Part shown: in pieces, positions 46,053-59,500 of the stretch | Layout of the letters: each line of letters begins with the position of its first letter | Numbering within the stretch: position 1 is the first letter of the stretch | From: Hyaloperonospora brassicae | Lineage: Eukaryota; Oomycota; Peronosporomycetes; Peronosporales; Peronosporaceae | Length of the DNA stretch: 64,000 nt | NCBI GenBank assembly: GCA_947650285.1 | Contig: CANTFL010000106.1 | Location: 248,001-312,000 of the forward strand | Direction of reading: 5' to 3' | Translations under genes and position numbers: made by a program | The notes under the pieces: generated by a model | Database searches by the model: none | The model's input: the letters and a program-made list of their open reading frames with translations, nothing else | Told to the model about the DNA's origin: nothing

Positions 46053-46945
46053 ATGGCCGACGCAGGCAACGGCAAAGCGCGGGAGGTCAAAGTGGTGCTC
46101 CTGGGCGACACGGGCGTGGGCAAGTCGTCGCTCGTGCTGCGCTTCGTGACGAACAACTTCCGCCCGTACTCCGAGTCGACCATTGGCGCCTCGTTCATGT
46201 CCAAAATGATTGTCGTGAACGACGCGCCGATCAAGTACCAGATTTGGGATACGGCGGGGCAGGAAAAGGTGAGGCGAAAGACGGGAGCGCGGCGTGCGGG
46301 TGAAGTGGCTACATACAGGAAGTCCTATGGGGTTGCGTGCTGACGATCTACCGCTGCTGCTCTTTTGTCCTCTTCCGTCTGCTTCTTCTGCTATTGCTGT
46401 TGCTTCTGTGTCTGCTGCCGGGGCTTGCGCTGCTTTGTCTTGTTCTTGACGTGTCGTGATTGCAATAGTACCATAGCCTGGCGCCCATGTACTACCGAGG
46501 AGCTGCGGCTGCTATTGTTGTGTACGATATCACTAGAAAGGTAGTAACCGATGTTCTCGTTGGTTGGCAGCTGTTGGGGTTGGAACAAGTTGGGAACGTC
46601 TAACGATGTTGCCGCCCTGTTGGACTGTAGCAATCGCTGACGACACTGAAGAACTGGGTGAAAGAGCTGAAGCAGTTGGGTCCGGACAATATCGTGATTG
46701 CGATCGCCGGCAACAAGAGCGATTTGGAGGAGAAACGCGAGGTACCGGCGTCTCAAGCTCGCGCGTACGCAGAAGAGATTGGTGCGCTGTTTATCGAGAC
46801 GAGTGCCAAGGAGGACACGAACGTGTCGGACTTGTTTATCCAGATCAGCCAGGCTTTGCCAACGGCGTCTACAGAGAGCAATGCACTCCCGGAGATCGTG
46901 GACCCGTACGGAGGTGGCAAGAAAAAGTCTGGAGGCTGCTGTTAA
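46053..46945 (+). CDS. Rab5/Rab22-family small GTPase, three exons (200 aa)
   Basis: Exons are 46053-46268, 46469-46540 and 46631-46945, joined in phase 0. Introns of 200 and 90 nt start GTGAGG and GTAGTA and end ATAG and GTAG. The product is a complete Rab with P-loop GDTGVGKS (18-25), switch I Thr in STIGASF (42-48), WDTAGQEK (65-72) running over the first junction into [16 protein letters not shown] (124-127) and ETSAK (152-156). It ends in GGCC, the double cysteine for geranylgeranylation. [11 protein letters not shown] is typical of Rab5, while [14 protein letters not shown] and IGASFM resemble Rab22/Rab31. The protein therefore belongs to the early-endosome Rab5 group. ATG 46053 ([10 protein letters not shown]) is chosen because the upstream frame has no ATG closer to the leader repeats. 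It is convergent with the smpB-like gene, 208 bp apart. Confidence 0.95.
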
Positions 46946-47153
46946 CGGACGAAGCGAGCCGACTTTGAGGAAAGCGGAATGAATTGCCAATGATACGATG
47001 ATGAACCTAGCAACTATGGCGAGGGGAGCAGACTGCTACTACTGCCTTCGACTTGACTGGGAAACGAGTGCTGAACAATGCGTAATATGTTTTTTGACTT
47101 CGCAAAAGGTGTAGTGTCCCCCTATACTGCGTTGTAGTTGTTGCTGCTTGTTC

Positions 47154-47859
47154 TTACCAGTCGCGGAGCTGACGGTTGATCTCTCGTTTGTCGTCGCGCC
47201 TGCGGTGATCGACTTGACCTTGCTTGAAACACGCAGCCAGAATGACCTTGATCCACCCGGTGATGCCGACTTCGACACGCATTGGAATCTGACGGACAGC
47301 AGTGTGACGGCAGAGTCAGCAGAACGTTAACCCTTCGATGCGGTCGTAGTGTCAGAGTACCAGTTGTGCATTTGGACGATTGGCAAAGTGTTCGAGTTTC
47401 TTCAGCTCCGCTCGGTTCGCCAGCAGTTTGCGCACTCGCGTCGGCTCTGGTCGCCCAATGAGTCCATGTCGCCACACTGTTGACACGAAAGGCCCACGCC
47501 GCATAATGAGTCTCCTTGTCGCCCCAACTCGTCAGCGACCGTACTGACATGTTCCTACCTGGAATGTTCATGTCGTGCAAAAAGAGTTCGTGCTGGTAAA
47601 ACGCGGCAAAAGCCGTCGACAGGTCTGCATTGTGGTCCCGAAGAGATTTGACCTCGGACGGCTGGAGCACAAGTCCTAAATTCCACTCGCGCTCCACTTC
47701 AAAGTAACTTCCCGCAGCTTTGCGGACAAACTTGTGGTTCCGACAGAGCACTTTGATCGGGTAGTTGCGCAGCTCGCGAACGTGCACAGCAAACGTCGGG
47801 ACGCTGCGGCGAGTGAGGCACAGTATGTCCCGACGCAGACTTCGAGTGAGCAGCTCCAT
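47154..47859 (-). CDS. smpB: SmpB (tmRNA-binding protein) homologue, three exons (183 aa)
   Basis: SmpB binds tmRNA and lets bacterial ribosomes stalled on broken messages be released by trans-translation. Exons on the minus strand are 47859-47559, 47476-47361 and 47288-47154. Introns of 82 and 72 nt (GTAGGA..CAACAG and GTACTC..GTCAG) join in phases 1 and 0. The joined protein follows SmpB from end to end: NHKFVRKAAGSYFEVE (41-56), the LGLVLQPSEVKSLR strand (61-74), LFLHDMNIP (92-100), RVRKLLANRAELKKL, then the barrel strand IKVILAAC. It ends in a basic tail with DDKREINRQLRDW, where bacterial SmpB has its DKR..R tail. About 40 residues precede the core and are rich in Arg (MELLTRSLRRDILCLTRR), like a mitochondrial presequence. 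The unspliced frame diverges after residue 100, which confirms the introns. Confidence 0.9.
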
Positions 47860-49796
47860 CAGACTCAGTGCTAAAGTTTACAACTCGCGCGAATGTCACG
47901 AAACCCAATTTCCGACGTGATTGTTGCCAACGAATTCTGAATTTCATTTCAAAGGACAACTTAGGAGCACGTGTGGGTGGCAGACGTATTGCAATAGTTA
48001 AAGCAAGTCACGTAGGTGCGGTTTTGACCCGACATGGCCTCTCGCGCTTTATTTTTCACCTTTGGGCGCTGTCGTGAAACAAATAGGGCCAAATTATCCA
48101 GTCGACGCTCGAAAAAGACCGTTTAGGACATACAGCACAAACACACTCGATAGAGACACGTCCGCTCGCTTGCTGGAGACAGTATGGAACGTGTTCCGTC
48201 GAGTCGCACCCGCTCAACCGCATGTATTGCGTCTTCGGGAGCTCAAGTCCTCCGTTCGATCGAATTACGCGCACTTACAACGTGTCACGTTTGCAACTAG
48301 AAATCAAAATGCCCACATCAGATATGCAGCCAGTGCTGCGACACTGATCTGCATCACGTGCTGTCGACCTGACCGCGGGAAATAAATGAGGTGAACGACT
48401 TGTGTGGCGGTAAGGTGCCGGTTGATTCGATGGCAGTGTCGTGGGGAATTGGTGCAAAGGCGGATCAACAAACAAACTCGTGCGAGCATATCGCACGATG
48501 TGCTGTCGTGCTACCACGAGATCACCATCAGTTGCACGCGAAAAGACGTTAGACCTGGCCACACAGGCGCTTTGACGGCCAAACGTGACTGGGGCTTTCC
48601 ATTACAATGACGCAGGGCCTCCAACTTCTACTTTTTGTTCGCATCTGTCAGGGGTGTGCGATTCCACTGCAGGGTGTGGGGCCATGATCATTGATGCGGT
48701 CTTGAATATGGACGGCCTCGAAGACGATGGCTGGACGCCTTTGCGCCGGCATAGGCCAAATTGCCGATGATGGAAGCAACGTACTCAGGGCTACGGCCCA
48801 GCTGCACTGAAAGCGCAAACGAGTGACGGGTACAACTCGACCACTGGCATTGCGGCACGTGACTGGGCTGGGTAACAAGGCAGCTGTTCCTTTTGCTACG
48901 ATAGCGGTTCAGCAGATAGTTTCGACGCATCAACATGTACGTGTTATTACTAAATCCAGGTATGATGGACTGCAATGCAGCTGATACGCATACTGGCAAA
49001 GCAACACCATCGCGGTAGCCAATGGTCGATTCTTGCACCATTTTGTGGGAGGCGAACCCTGGAGTGGGCAAGACTGCAGGCGAGGCAGTGACATAAGGGC
49101 GGGTTCTGGGACGGGCTTAGCGAGTCGCTCGGAAAACCAAGTGACGCCTTCGCAACCAAAAAAAACATACGGCAATGAAGCATTGACGTTGTTGTCCAGC
49201 AATTACCTGCACACCGTGACTCCATTATCAGAAGACACTGCAACACACACTGAAGAAATCTATTGAACACGCACCAGGCAAATGTGCAAAAATGTCTGCG
49301 CTTCCACGACAGCAGTGGTTCTTGTCTTATATCTCGGTATTTGGGCATAGGGACATCAAAAGAAGCTGATGAACTCACCGCGGTCGCGCCTCCTTCACTT
49401 GCACAGCTCCGCGTACAAACGATCGGTTTCAAAAAAAGCAGTGCACGTGCGTCAATATCACTCGTCGGTACCAATCTTATGCTCAATTGATGGCGATCCT
49501 AATTGTATATCCTATCCACCAACAGCTGATCGAGAATGAAGCTCATGGCAGGATTTGAATGGCCTACGCTCAGTCTATTATGCCTAATGCACGCTTTGCT
49601 TGGTGGTATAAACGCAAGTGAAGGCACGAGTTGCTCTTTGTTCACACACACTGTAAGAATGTAGAGATGCACTTGTTGCAAAGGGGTAGAAGTAAAAGTG
49701 AAATATATTGTGTGTTAAAAACTATCTTCTTCAACACTACGATATGTATGACCAGAAACAGAAACTACAACTTGACCATGTCAAGTTGCATATGTT
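47860..49796. other. Intergenic, no gene recognised
   Basis: The first part is the 5' flank of the SmpB-like gene. A plus-strand frame open from 48062 to 48385 (107 codons) reads like protein but has no ATG; it could be an exon after a CAAATTATCCAG acceptor (about 48103), but no upstream exon could be chosen. Nothing else is supported. Confidence 0.4.
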
Positions 49797-49910
49797 GTCC
49801 GTCTCTCCTCGTCCCTTGTGACCTCCTGTCACATGACGTCCGTCTCTCTTCGTCCCATGTGTTGTCCTGTCACATGACGACCGTCTCTCCAGTCCCATCT
49901 GTCATTATGA
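49797..49910. repeat. 41-bp tandem repeat, about 2.8 units
   Basis: Two full 41-bp units (49797-49837 and 49838-49878) begin GTCCGTCTCTC and end CCTGTCACATGAC. A third, partial and more diverged unit runs to about 49910. Confidence 0.85.
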
Positions 49911-52900
49911 CACATTATAAACCAATCAGGTGAGATCGGACTTACCTGTACCAGGTCTTGCACTTGACCTGCAACACCTTCTTGACTTGTCAGAAAAAGT
50001 ATATTCTAACACACACATACCGTATCCATAATCAACAAACACAACGCCGCGGTCAGTTGGCGAAGCAGTCCATCGGCAGCAAACTTACTGATCGCACGAC
50101 CTTGCCAGCTCAGTCACCATCTCTCGTGGAATCGCTCAGCTCGCGTTACACAACACATTGCACCCAACATTCAGCTGATCTTGCAAAAGCATCTGACATG
50201 CATAAGAAAAGGCCGGAGGTGACCGGGCTGTCGCGCCATTTAGCGATGAGGTTCTTGCCATAGCTGATGATTGCTATGTTCACCGGTTCGCTTCTCTTCG
50301 CCACTCCACTCCACTTTCTCAGGATCGTATCGGACATTCTTTGTCGATGAACTGCCCCGCCCGTGGCACACAGGCACGACAAAGGACTTACGACTTTGCT
50401 CCATAAATACTACCAGTACTTGTCGAATCATTTGGCATCAACACTTCCGAGTCGATGCAATTCTGCTACAACCACTCAATAGCTACAACAGTGATTGGTG
50501 CCCTGCGGTCGTAGCACGCGTCAAACGACGACTGTGGAAGGCTTCACTGCAGCTAACCAAGCGATTCGACGCATGACATGAGCTCCCTCACATTCCGTTT
50601 CATTAGACTTGATAACAGTATGTTCTGCTTGCAGGTGCAGCAAGCCGCTCACAATGTCGACCACGAGACTCCACATTCGGTGTATGGCTGAGCGTTCTAG
50701 ATCCCGTTTGTGTGGAAGTTGACCCGTCGTGGCGACGTCAAACCATATCATCAGCATATAGCTGTGTAGCTTACTAGCAGCTTCTTTGCAACTCATCTGG
50801 CTTCGCAGTCGGGAAAGCAATTGTGTCTGTGTCTTTTGCGTCGATACCAACGTAGACGAGAGGATGGACGATAACTGATGTCGTTCTGTCTCGCTCCATC
50901 AACATGACGTTCGCTAGATTCCACAAACTGCTGCAAGGCCTTGCAAACTCTCGCAATACCTGACACGCCCCTCTTGTGATGCGGTCGCGTCCTTGCTTTT
51001 GACGAAGGACGGAAGCGCTGCACCGAATGGTAAGTAGGACTTCCAATCATCTACCGATCGTGCTTCATTTCCTCGAAGAATAGATCGAGCTGCATCACGT
51101 TTGTTATGCGCAGCTCTAATGGATCGACAAGGGAGCGTTGATATTATGGAAGCTATCAGGATTTGCACGCTGTGTGTTGCTGCTTGATCATCGTATCGTG
51201 CAGATAGAATGCACGATGACAAGTTCCCAGGTGAGTGGTATGGACCGACAGCATCAGATTAAGGGTGTAAGCATTGGTGAATCGGTTTTCGAGAGGATTG
51301 TGACAAGACTGTGGCCATGTACTTGCGGTAAGAAGGTCGAGTGTAGGGTGACGACGTGACGCGAATGTGTGTGCCGCACTTGTAAGAGATATTTGCCGAC
51401 TCAAAGTGATGAACTGTACGACAGGCCAGCGTTTTTGACCTGTCGATCCATCGGTCGACAGGCGCCAAATTTCTAGAGTAAAGCTCATCGTTGCTAATCA
51501 TAGATTCACTGTGACTTGGATTAGCAAGATCAAATGAGTGTTAAGTTCAGCGCTTTGAAAAAACTTACGCTTCGCAATGTGTGGGGATCATTGGAGTAAA
51601 TACGAATACTTGACACTAGACTCAGTCACTCCAAGCAGATAAATTACGCTTGTGTACGAAGCTCGTGATAATGTATGGCATGAGAATACGAACACCTTTG
51701 CTCGAAACTTGCAGACGAACAATGATATGACGTGTCCGCCAATATTTCGATGAGGCATGGTGCAGGATAACAAATAAAATATGAAGCGGGTCGATTCCTA
51801 ACAGCAAGCCAAGCAATTAGTTTGATACTACTTACAAATAAATGAGCTTCCCCAAACGCTCGTTTTGTTAACATAGGTAATAAAATTCCTCCAGTATTTC
51901 ATTTAAACAATCAGTTTATACTTTCATCTAGTCTTTCTTTATGTTCACCTCTATGATTTTAGAACTAGTACGCCATCTCCACTTGTAAGCAGAACAAGTA
52001 GTAAAAGTCCCACAGTCATACAATTTATGAATTTGCCAAGTCTATAGTTCAAGCACGAAAACATTAAAGGAGTAGGTACGACATAGCGTGAAAACGTGCG
52101 ATATGTGTCGATAGCGCTACACATTTTTCCTCCTCATTGCTTGTATTTCTGACCCGAAATTACCGACAAGCTCTCGAGAAAATAAATTGGTGTTGTAAAG
52201 AAGGAACGTCGTTACAATAATCAGCTAAGACTTTGCCGCAAGCAAAGACGAAAACCTCTCTGTCGACGTTGTCATCTTCGCGTGCTTCTCATAACGATTT
52301 TTAAGCATTTTTCGGCAAATCTTGCTTGCTTACATTTCACTAAGTGGCCTCAACTTCCGCAAATAACGCGCAGTATTATGGCGAGAACAACGGGCAGATG
52401 GGGCAGTCTTCTCGAATGCGTTTGTCCTGATGAAAGTATGACATTATCCAGGGTAGTGGAAGAGAAGATGATGTAGAACAAGGTTGTAAGATATGACATC
52501 AAGATAGGCATCGCCATAAAGGGATGTGCGACCGCACATCTACTGATAAAATGCAGTCAACGGTAAGCTCCTATACCACAGATCTTTTTGGTCGAGACCA
52601 CACCGATTTTAAATTGTTACGACTCGTTTGACACGTATAAGCTAGCCTTTGAAGTTTAAACCGATTTTTGCAAGCCACCGTATCCCATAGCATCCATTTC
52701 TCTATAATGAAGAAGGAAGATAATGAGAAACTAAACATATAGTTTGTGACGCCTTCCAGCATCCTACCTTTTGGCTGATTTGGATGACCTAACCTTGACC
52801 AGCGAATCGTACAAATGATTTAGCCCAATTTTTTGTACAAATCAATACAGTTACAGATCATGTACAAAAGAGTATGTGCCTGTGCGCAAGCTCAAATGAT

Positions 52901-55900
52901 CAGTTAAATTCTATAACCGAGGCAAGCCAATAGCAAGTTAATCTGTGTATACGTTTGAAACATACTCAGTGTCATAGTTATTCCATCTACTCATTAAGTC
53001 ATGCAGACCTTTACGGTAGTCTTTGAAATAAACCGACACTTAAAACCGACTATGTACTGCTGACATAGCGCCTTGATCGCGCATGTCAAAGTTTGAAACA
53101 TCCGACAACTTTTTCTTTCTCCGCAAATATGTAGTCAGTGTGAATTGTTTCAGACCGTACTTTTACAGTGAAGAAACTTAATGAAGTTCTAACGCATCTA
53201 TGAATATTGCAAAAATTGTATGCAGGAAGTGGTACAGCCTGTAGCAATTTGAGCAAAGCGTTACATAACAATAGCAACCCATGCCAAGTGCGTGCTAGAA
53301 CATTTAAAAAGATAAAGTGACGTATATATAGTCGAAGATACAAACTCAGTCATAACGAGGCCACTTCGTTTCTCAATATCAACATGAATTTTAGTCAGTC
53401 CACATACATCAATGTTACGATTCATGTCTTAATATAGTATGTAGAGCTAATGCTCCCTACCACTGCTATATCATCAACACATCCTATCGATAGCCATCAT
53501 GGCGTCCAATCAAAGATGGACACGCGCAGTGGGTGGATAGAAGATCGTCACGGAACGTGTTTGCACAAAACTGAAGCAATGGAATTTTTACAGATATTTT
53601 ACAAGCCTTACAATGTGGCTGCAGTTTACAGTTTCACATTTCCGTAAATTATTACTCTTCCTCTGTACGCGCGTAGATGTCTGCATTCGTATCGCTAGAT
53701 TACAATGTTATCAATGTAAGCAATATTATGTCGTCCTCGGTAGAAGCGAGGTGCCCGATACTTCTGATGAAATGTTTAGTCGTCTAATAATCACGGACTT
53801 ACCCACACCAGAAGTAAGGGATGAAGTTTACTCATAATCTACGCGTGAATGCCAAAATTATCGTAATTACACCGATTGAGCTTCATATCAACGAATGAGT
53901 TTAAATGTAGGTGGACCATCCGCACATGTCATTCGGGTAGGGGTCGCACTTTAGATGGACAAAGAATAGACCGCTACTTCCAATGAGTAAAAAATCAACT
54001 CGATACCGCTTAACAAAGATAACACAATTGCTTCACGAGTAAGATCTCGACATTTAAATATGTTCTGAGTGTATGGTATGAACCCGTCTGAGTTGTTCAG
54101 GCAACGACATGCTTATGCTGATGCTGGCGGGCCGACGCATGTGCATCAATTCGGAATCCTAGAGGCCGGTATCACTAAATTTAAGTCTGGCAATGAGAGC
54201 TCCGTTGCAACAAGGTCGATGCGATAAAGATAAAGTTGGACATCGTCAATTTTGCTCGATGTGTCAAATTCTGAAAGATAGTATACTTTTACAGTACCTG
54301 ACCATTCGGCATGTAAGAGACCTAAACGAACGTCCCATACAAACTTTTGGGCCACCGCGTGCTAAAGTTACGGTATGAGTAATATTTCTGGATTCGAAAC
54401 AGGTCAAATTGTATCTACATGCTAACTAATAACATATGGATTTTTTACCGATATTTGAGTAGTCTCATTAAAAAGGAAAGACAGGTAAATGTATCCATAA
54501 AGGATTTCCACGATAGTCTAGCAACATCTAACTGTTTCTTATCAAAACTAAGGACGCTTGACCAAGAGGTCTCTGCTACGGGGAAGAAGGCATTTATCTT
54601 GAGACAAGCTCAAGCTTCCTCAACATCATGTCGTCTACCGAGACAAAAGAAACTTGAGGTTAAAATACGGTTGATGTTAGTTGCGTTGAAATCGAAATAC
54701 ATCTATCTTATAGTCATATCGATTGTTGCATTGAGGTCGCTGTCAGAATAGGGTAAATGTAATATATTAGCTTGGTATACCTCATCCAGTGTAAGCAAAA
54801 ATTTTGAGTGAGGTGGTCAGTCATTCTTTACAATGTCCAAGGACGCCAATTCGCACCGTCGTAGCGAATCGCCAGATACGGTCGGGGTCATTAAGTCAGA
54901 CTTACTTCTAAACCGTCAGCATATATATCAATAAGTTTACCGGCCTATTGACGAAAGTTTCATCAGCTGTGTCATCGAAGAAACACATTCAATGTGTGTT
55001 GCTGCCCCTAGTGATGAGGTATCCTGCATTAACTCGAAGTTCAAAGTGCCAAAAGGCATGTCACTACATGCCCCAGTTGACTGTAATGCATCTTGTTCGA
55101 CGCCAATTGCTATAGGATCCTAGGCTCAAGCTCGTTTAGCACAATATAGCTTCAATAGGAATGGCGGTACGCCTAGCAACAGACGCATTCGTAACAGTGA
55201 GAAAACGTGTAGTGGCAATCCAATACAAAACTGAAACAATTACAGTTAAATGATAACTCGATCGTGATGGATCTAAATTCAAAAAAAATGATATCATCCT
55301 TGCTCTTCATGACTCAAAACCGTACGATCTATGGATAAGCCAGAAGTATTGCTTCGTAAACATTTATACTATCCGTAGAGTTCATAAGAGAGTTAGTGCT
55401 CTACGCAATTAGTGAAAGTACCTCGCTTGTCGCTCAATCGTTAGCAATACTTCAATGTGGAAATCATGTCGAAGCCTCTGCTGAAACACAGGCAACTACG
55501 AAGGTCCATTGCCTGACTAAGTCGAGTAGGCCGGGAAATAAAACCATGCATAGCAGGCGGCAGCAAAGGAACAAAACGTTTTACCTAAAAGACGCAGCAT
55601 AAAAATCGAGATCGGTTCGACTTTAACTTTATAGGCCCTGGATGTGGGAGTGATACTTTATCGACACGACATTAAGGGAACGGTTACACATTTACCAAAA
55701 CAACAACGTCACAAGAAGCTAATAATGAGAAATTAAGCATACATAGGCCTCAAGAATGAGGTTCTTACAATACATCCGAGAGGCTGGGTTAATTAGTAAA
55801 GATCAAGTGTAGGCGACTTATAACTTGATCTGCTTGCGCCATCGAAACTGATTTCGGACATTACTCAGATAATAGAAAATTGAATCGAAAATCCTTCTTG

Positions 55901-56441
55901 AGAGATCTTCGTAGTAGAAGTCCTAGAAGATCTGTGTTATGCTTTGTAAAGACAAATACGTGGCCAATATTCAATCGGCAGAAGTATTTGCTAAGAAGGA
56001 ATGGGTAATAATCAGCACATCATTGAACAAAACGTCCTTGACGAAATGACCCGTATAGAGCAATACACGTTTCAATCCTCGCAGTCGTTGTAGAATTAAT
56101 ATATAAGGTATTGATCTAAGATACGACCTCAATATTCCTATTATCATCGTGTGCTTTTCCATGGAAATACCTTCTCGACACAATATTAAACTGACTCCAG
56201 GTTCGACGTAATTCGTTCTAAAATAGTGGCTTTGTTTCGTTAACCAGTCGTTACGGTTGGTCACTTCTTTGCTGATCGCTAAAGAGAGATCCAGATGAGA
56301 GATTTCACACCTACGTTTATCAATCCTACCTTTTGTGTGCGAAAGGCCGGAGGAAGACGGAGAATGAATCACGCATTTAACAAACTGACTGCACCGGTTA
56401 CGGATACATCAAATAAACAGAATAAAAAGTCATCGTAGATG
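49911..56441. other. Gene-free tract, becoming AT-rich to the right
   Basis: From 50 to 51.4 kb there are GC-moderate short frames (up to 110 codons), and beyond that AT-rich DNA with few frames. None matches a family I recognise. A 110-codon ATG frame at 54419-54751 has AT-driven composition (Lys, Ile, Leu, Ser) and is not called. Decayed retrotransposon DNA is likely, given the Gypsy relic that follows. Confidence 0.45.
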
Positions 56442-56573
56442 GTATTTTCAAGCCTATCATCTTTTTTCGTCGAAAGTCAGATGAATGGCTTCTATCAGAT
56501 TCTCATGCATGAAGAGACGCCCGAGCACAGAAGGTGGCATCGTGATATTACGCTCTGCGAGTGGCGAGTAATG
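56442..56573 (+). mobile_element. Ty3/Gypsy reverse transcriptase relic
   Basis: One frame contains VFSSL, then MNGFYQILMHEE (56481-56516), corresponding to the conserved D-x-x-x-GFYQI segment of Gypsy reverse transcriptases (the expected Asp reads Asn). After a diverged stretch comes LCEWRVM, in the place of the W.W..MP block. Stops follow at once. The fragment is far too short and broken to be active. Confidence 0.6.
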
Positions 56574-59500
56574 TGATGAAGGGAATGTGGCAAAATGAAC
56601 TGATGTACACAATACATCGGTTACAGTCATGGTCGCTAGAGTTCACTGAAACAGTTGGGTAAAATACGCCGTCTTTTAACATATCTACAGAATGTTTATA
56701 TCGTCACCTAACTGTAAAATGGAGATCTCAGGCTCAATATGCCGATCAGAGATGATGCGTTAGATTGTCGATCTGCTTCTCAATATAGTCAAGGTACAAA
56801 CAATCAATATGGACACGTCATGATAGTATATATATCGACCTAGATGAAAGAAGTGCGCAGATCGATACTTATTGCAGTCAACTTGGATTGGATAGGTGTG
56901 CTAACATGTACACAACAGGTGTATCACTATAACATTGATGTAACGCAATGATGGTATGACTATACCGTGATGAAGATACGAATTGTGACGTAATCTTAAC
57001 ATGAAATTAATCAAGGAAGGACTAAGAGCTTAAAATGGCGATATGGTTGTACAAACATTGACCGTGAGCCGTAGATATCTGCCTGGAAAATTGAACACAT
57101 ATGAAGGATGCTAAGCGTTGGATATAATCGCATATTGATGCGGCATGAATTTTCAAATAGAATGGTGGATCCATATAAAAGTTTCATCTAGATGGAGATC
57201 AGTTGTCGGCGGATCGACCGATCATCGGTAGAGGAATAATTGAGGATGTGGCCGTTCGTACTAACTGAAGATGAATACATGCGTAATAGAAATACCCGGT
57301 GGCATGGAATCTATCTGATTTTGATGTTCAAGTTGTACTTACTGGTTTGTACCAGAAGAGCCAGGGGAATCCGTCGATATAAATAACGCCGTAAGTTAGG
57401 TTTACATACAAATATGAACAGATTGCATTATTTGAGTACTTGTCCCGTAGATGGGTATATATCTATAATTTGGTTACATACCCGATCTTTGTATGCTGTT
57501 CGAATCCTGTTTCGTAACTAGAGGCAATACTAGGGTAAGGCATACGATCTTTTGACACGTGGCGCGAAAACAAGATCATTATAGATGTCAAATCTGAGCT
57601 GATATACTTCAGAATCTCAAAAATATACATGGGCGCTCCGGAAGATAGGAAATGTATGTCAATAGATCCGATAGTAATTTGATTGGGTAACGCAAAAAAA
57701 TTACTTGTTTTGGTACTAGCAACGACACGCGGTTCAATATTCATGGGCGAAATTGTTTTTTAGCTTCCCGAAAGCTGACGGTACACTCTCCAAATACAAG
57801 AATAACCTATAGAGCTGAAAAGCCATGATTGGAAGACCTCTCACAAAATGCCGATCTGCAAGTGGACACATGAACAAGTAATAGATGACCAAGATCGGCA
57901 AGGTCTGCCTCGCCAATAAGTAAGATCCCAAGAATGATTAAAATGATCGAGGAAAAGAATATTAAATGATCGAGTGTGCGCAGCCATTTGCTAGGCGTAC
58001 ACACAATTTCATCTTTTAGATTAACAAGACTAACCTGTATCGACAAACAGAATTGTAAAACCGATCTCAAAGATCAGATACCGCGAGACAAATGTAGCAG
58101 TCAGGAGATCATTCCTAGTGAGTACAAGACAAAGAATAAGTAGGATCAAGCAACAAAATTAGAATATGCACTGATCCTATTACGAGATCCATTATATTAG
58201 ATGCTTCGCGTAGGTTCCTGCGCACCAATCGATGTAGACAGACTCTAATTTTGATCGATATTGACATTATTAGGGCGTTACGAACATCTGAATCTAGTCC
58301 TACCGACAGCTACCCAAGTGGAGGACATGTTGAAAAGTAAACACGGGTCGGAAGACTCGCTCCGTAAGTCGGAAACTTTAAAATGAGAAAATGTATCCTC
58401 TCTCATAATCGATTTTGCGAGAGCAACCACTAAACAAGAATGTCGCACGGGAGTATCGTTATACACTGACACTTTTCACTTGATGCTTATCACATTAATT
58501 ATGCGTGTTGCAAGGTTGCGCTTAGCTACTTCGGCAATGTAGTATTATACAGCCAATATATGGATGGAAGTTCGTGCATTAAACCTATTTACACTGTTTT
58601 CGACAGTTCTAATAGAAGCAAAGGTTTGTTTGTATAACCACCTCAAAACGCGTATTCTAATGGCTAGCTAGATAGCATTTTTTGAGGTCGTGTAACTAGA
58701 ATAAGCTTATGTTGTGTCCCAAATACAATATGATACTCAATAACTAAGCTGTGCCGGTCGATGTCAAGAGACTTGAATGGTTTCGGGTAAGTGAATTACT
58801 TGCAAAAGTACTCACGCAATTTTCGGCTGCCTCAAATGCATCCAGATAAGCGAATTTGTCTAAAATAGGCGTAAGTAAATATTTTGAATATAAATTCCTT
58901 TCTTTTATAAGTTTCAAATTTATCGTTTAATAGATATTGTGCACAAGTGATGTGGCGGTGATATATGTCAGACGTATATTGCATATAATGAGTAGTTCAA
59001 GTCTTATAGGATATGCTTATAGTGCCGGCGACATGTGAGTTGACCGACACATATGATTGGCTCGGTCGACGGATAAAGGGGATATTACACGGTTGAGTAT
59101 GAGTTCGAGTCAAGGTGTTATCAAGCTTGGTGCGGAAGGAATTCGTGACCCGGTATTTTATGCTCACCAGCGTTTTAGCCTTCCTGAAAATACGACGCCC
59201 TAATTACGCAAGCACCTACATTTTATGAGTAACACGAAGCGGTTTTTTTTCCACAGATTTATCTCGAGACGTAGTTACTAACGGTAAAATTTGTCACCAG
59301 CTTATAGAAAGGACACAAAACATCGGCGGCCGGGAGCAAGAGACTTCTAAGATACATTCGTTTCGGATATCGACATCTATTAAATACAACTAACCTTTTA
59401 GTATTCATTTCCGGCCGTAACCACTTCTTTAGCATTGCATAATGCTTTATAGCCTAAGTTTATCGAACAGGTAAACCCTCCATTATATCTGCCTAACATA

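Noticed and set aside
45731..46990. Minus-strand frames of 167 and 199 codons
   Set aside because: They overlap the Rab gene and its GA-rich leader in antisense, and the serine/leucine runs come from the simple repeats.
47122..47859. Unspliced 245-codon minus-strand frame
   Set aside because: Only its first 100 residues are SmpB-like. The remainder is intron read-through and out-of-frame sequence; the spliced model ending at 47154 fits the family to the last residue.
48062..48385. 107-codon plus-strand frame beside the SmpB-like gene
   Set aside because: It has no ATG, and no upstream exon with a matching donor could be fixed; kept only as a note in the intergenic entry.
54419..54751. 110-codon ATG frame in AT-rich DNA
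   Set aside because: Composition follows local AT content and no motif is present; one frame of this length is expected by chance in over 10 kb.
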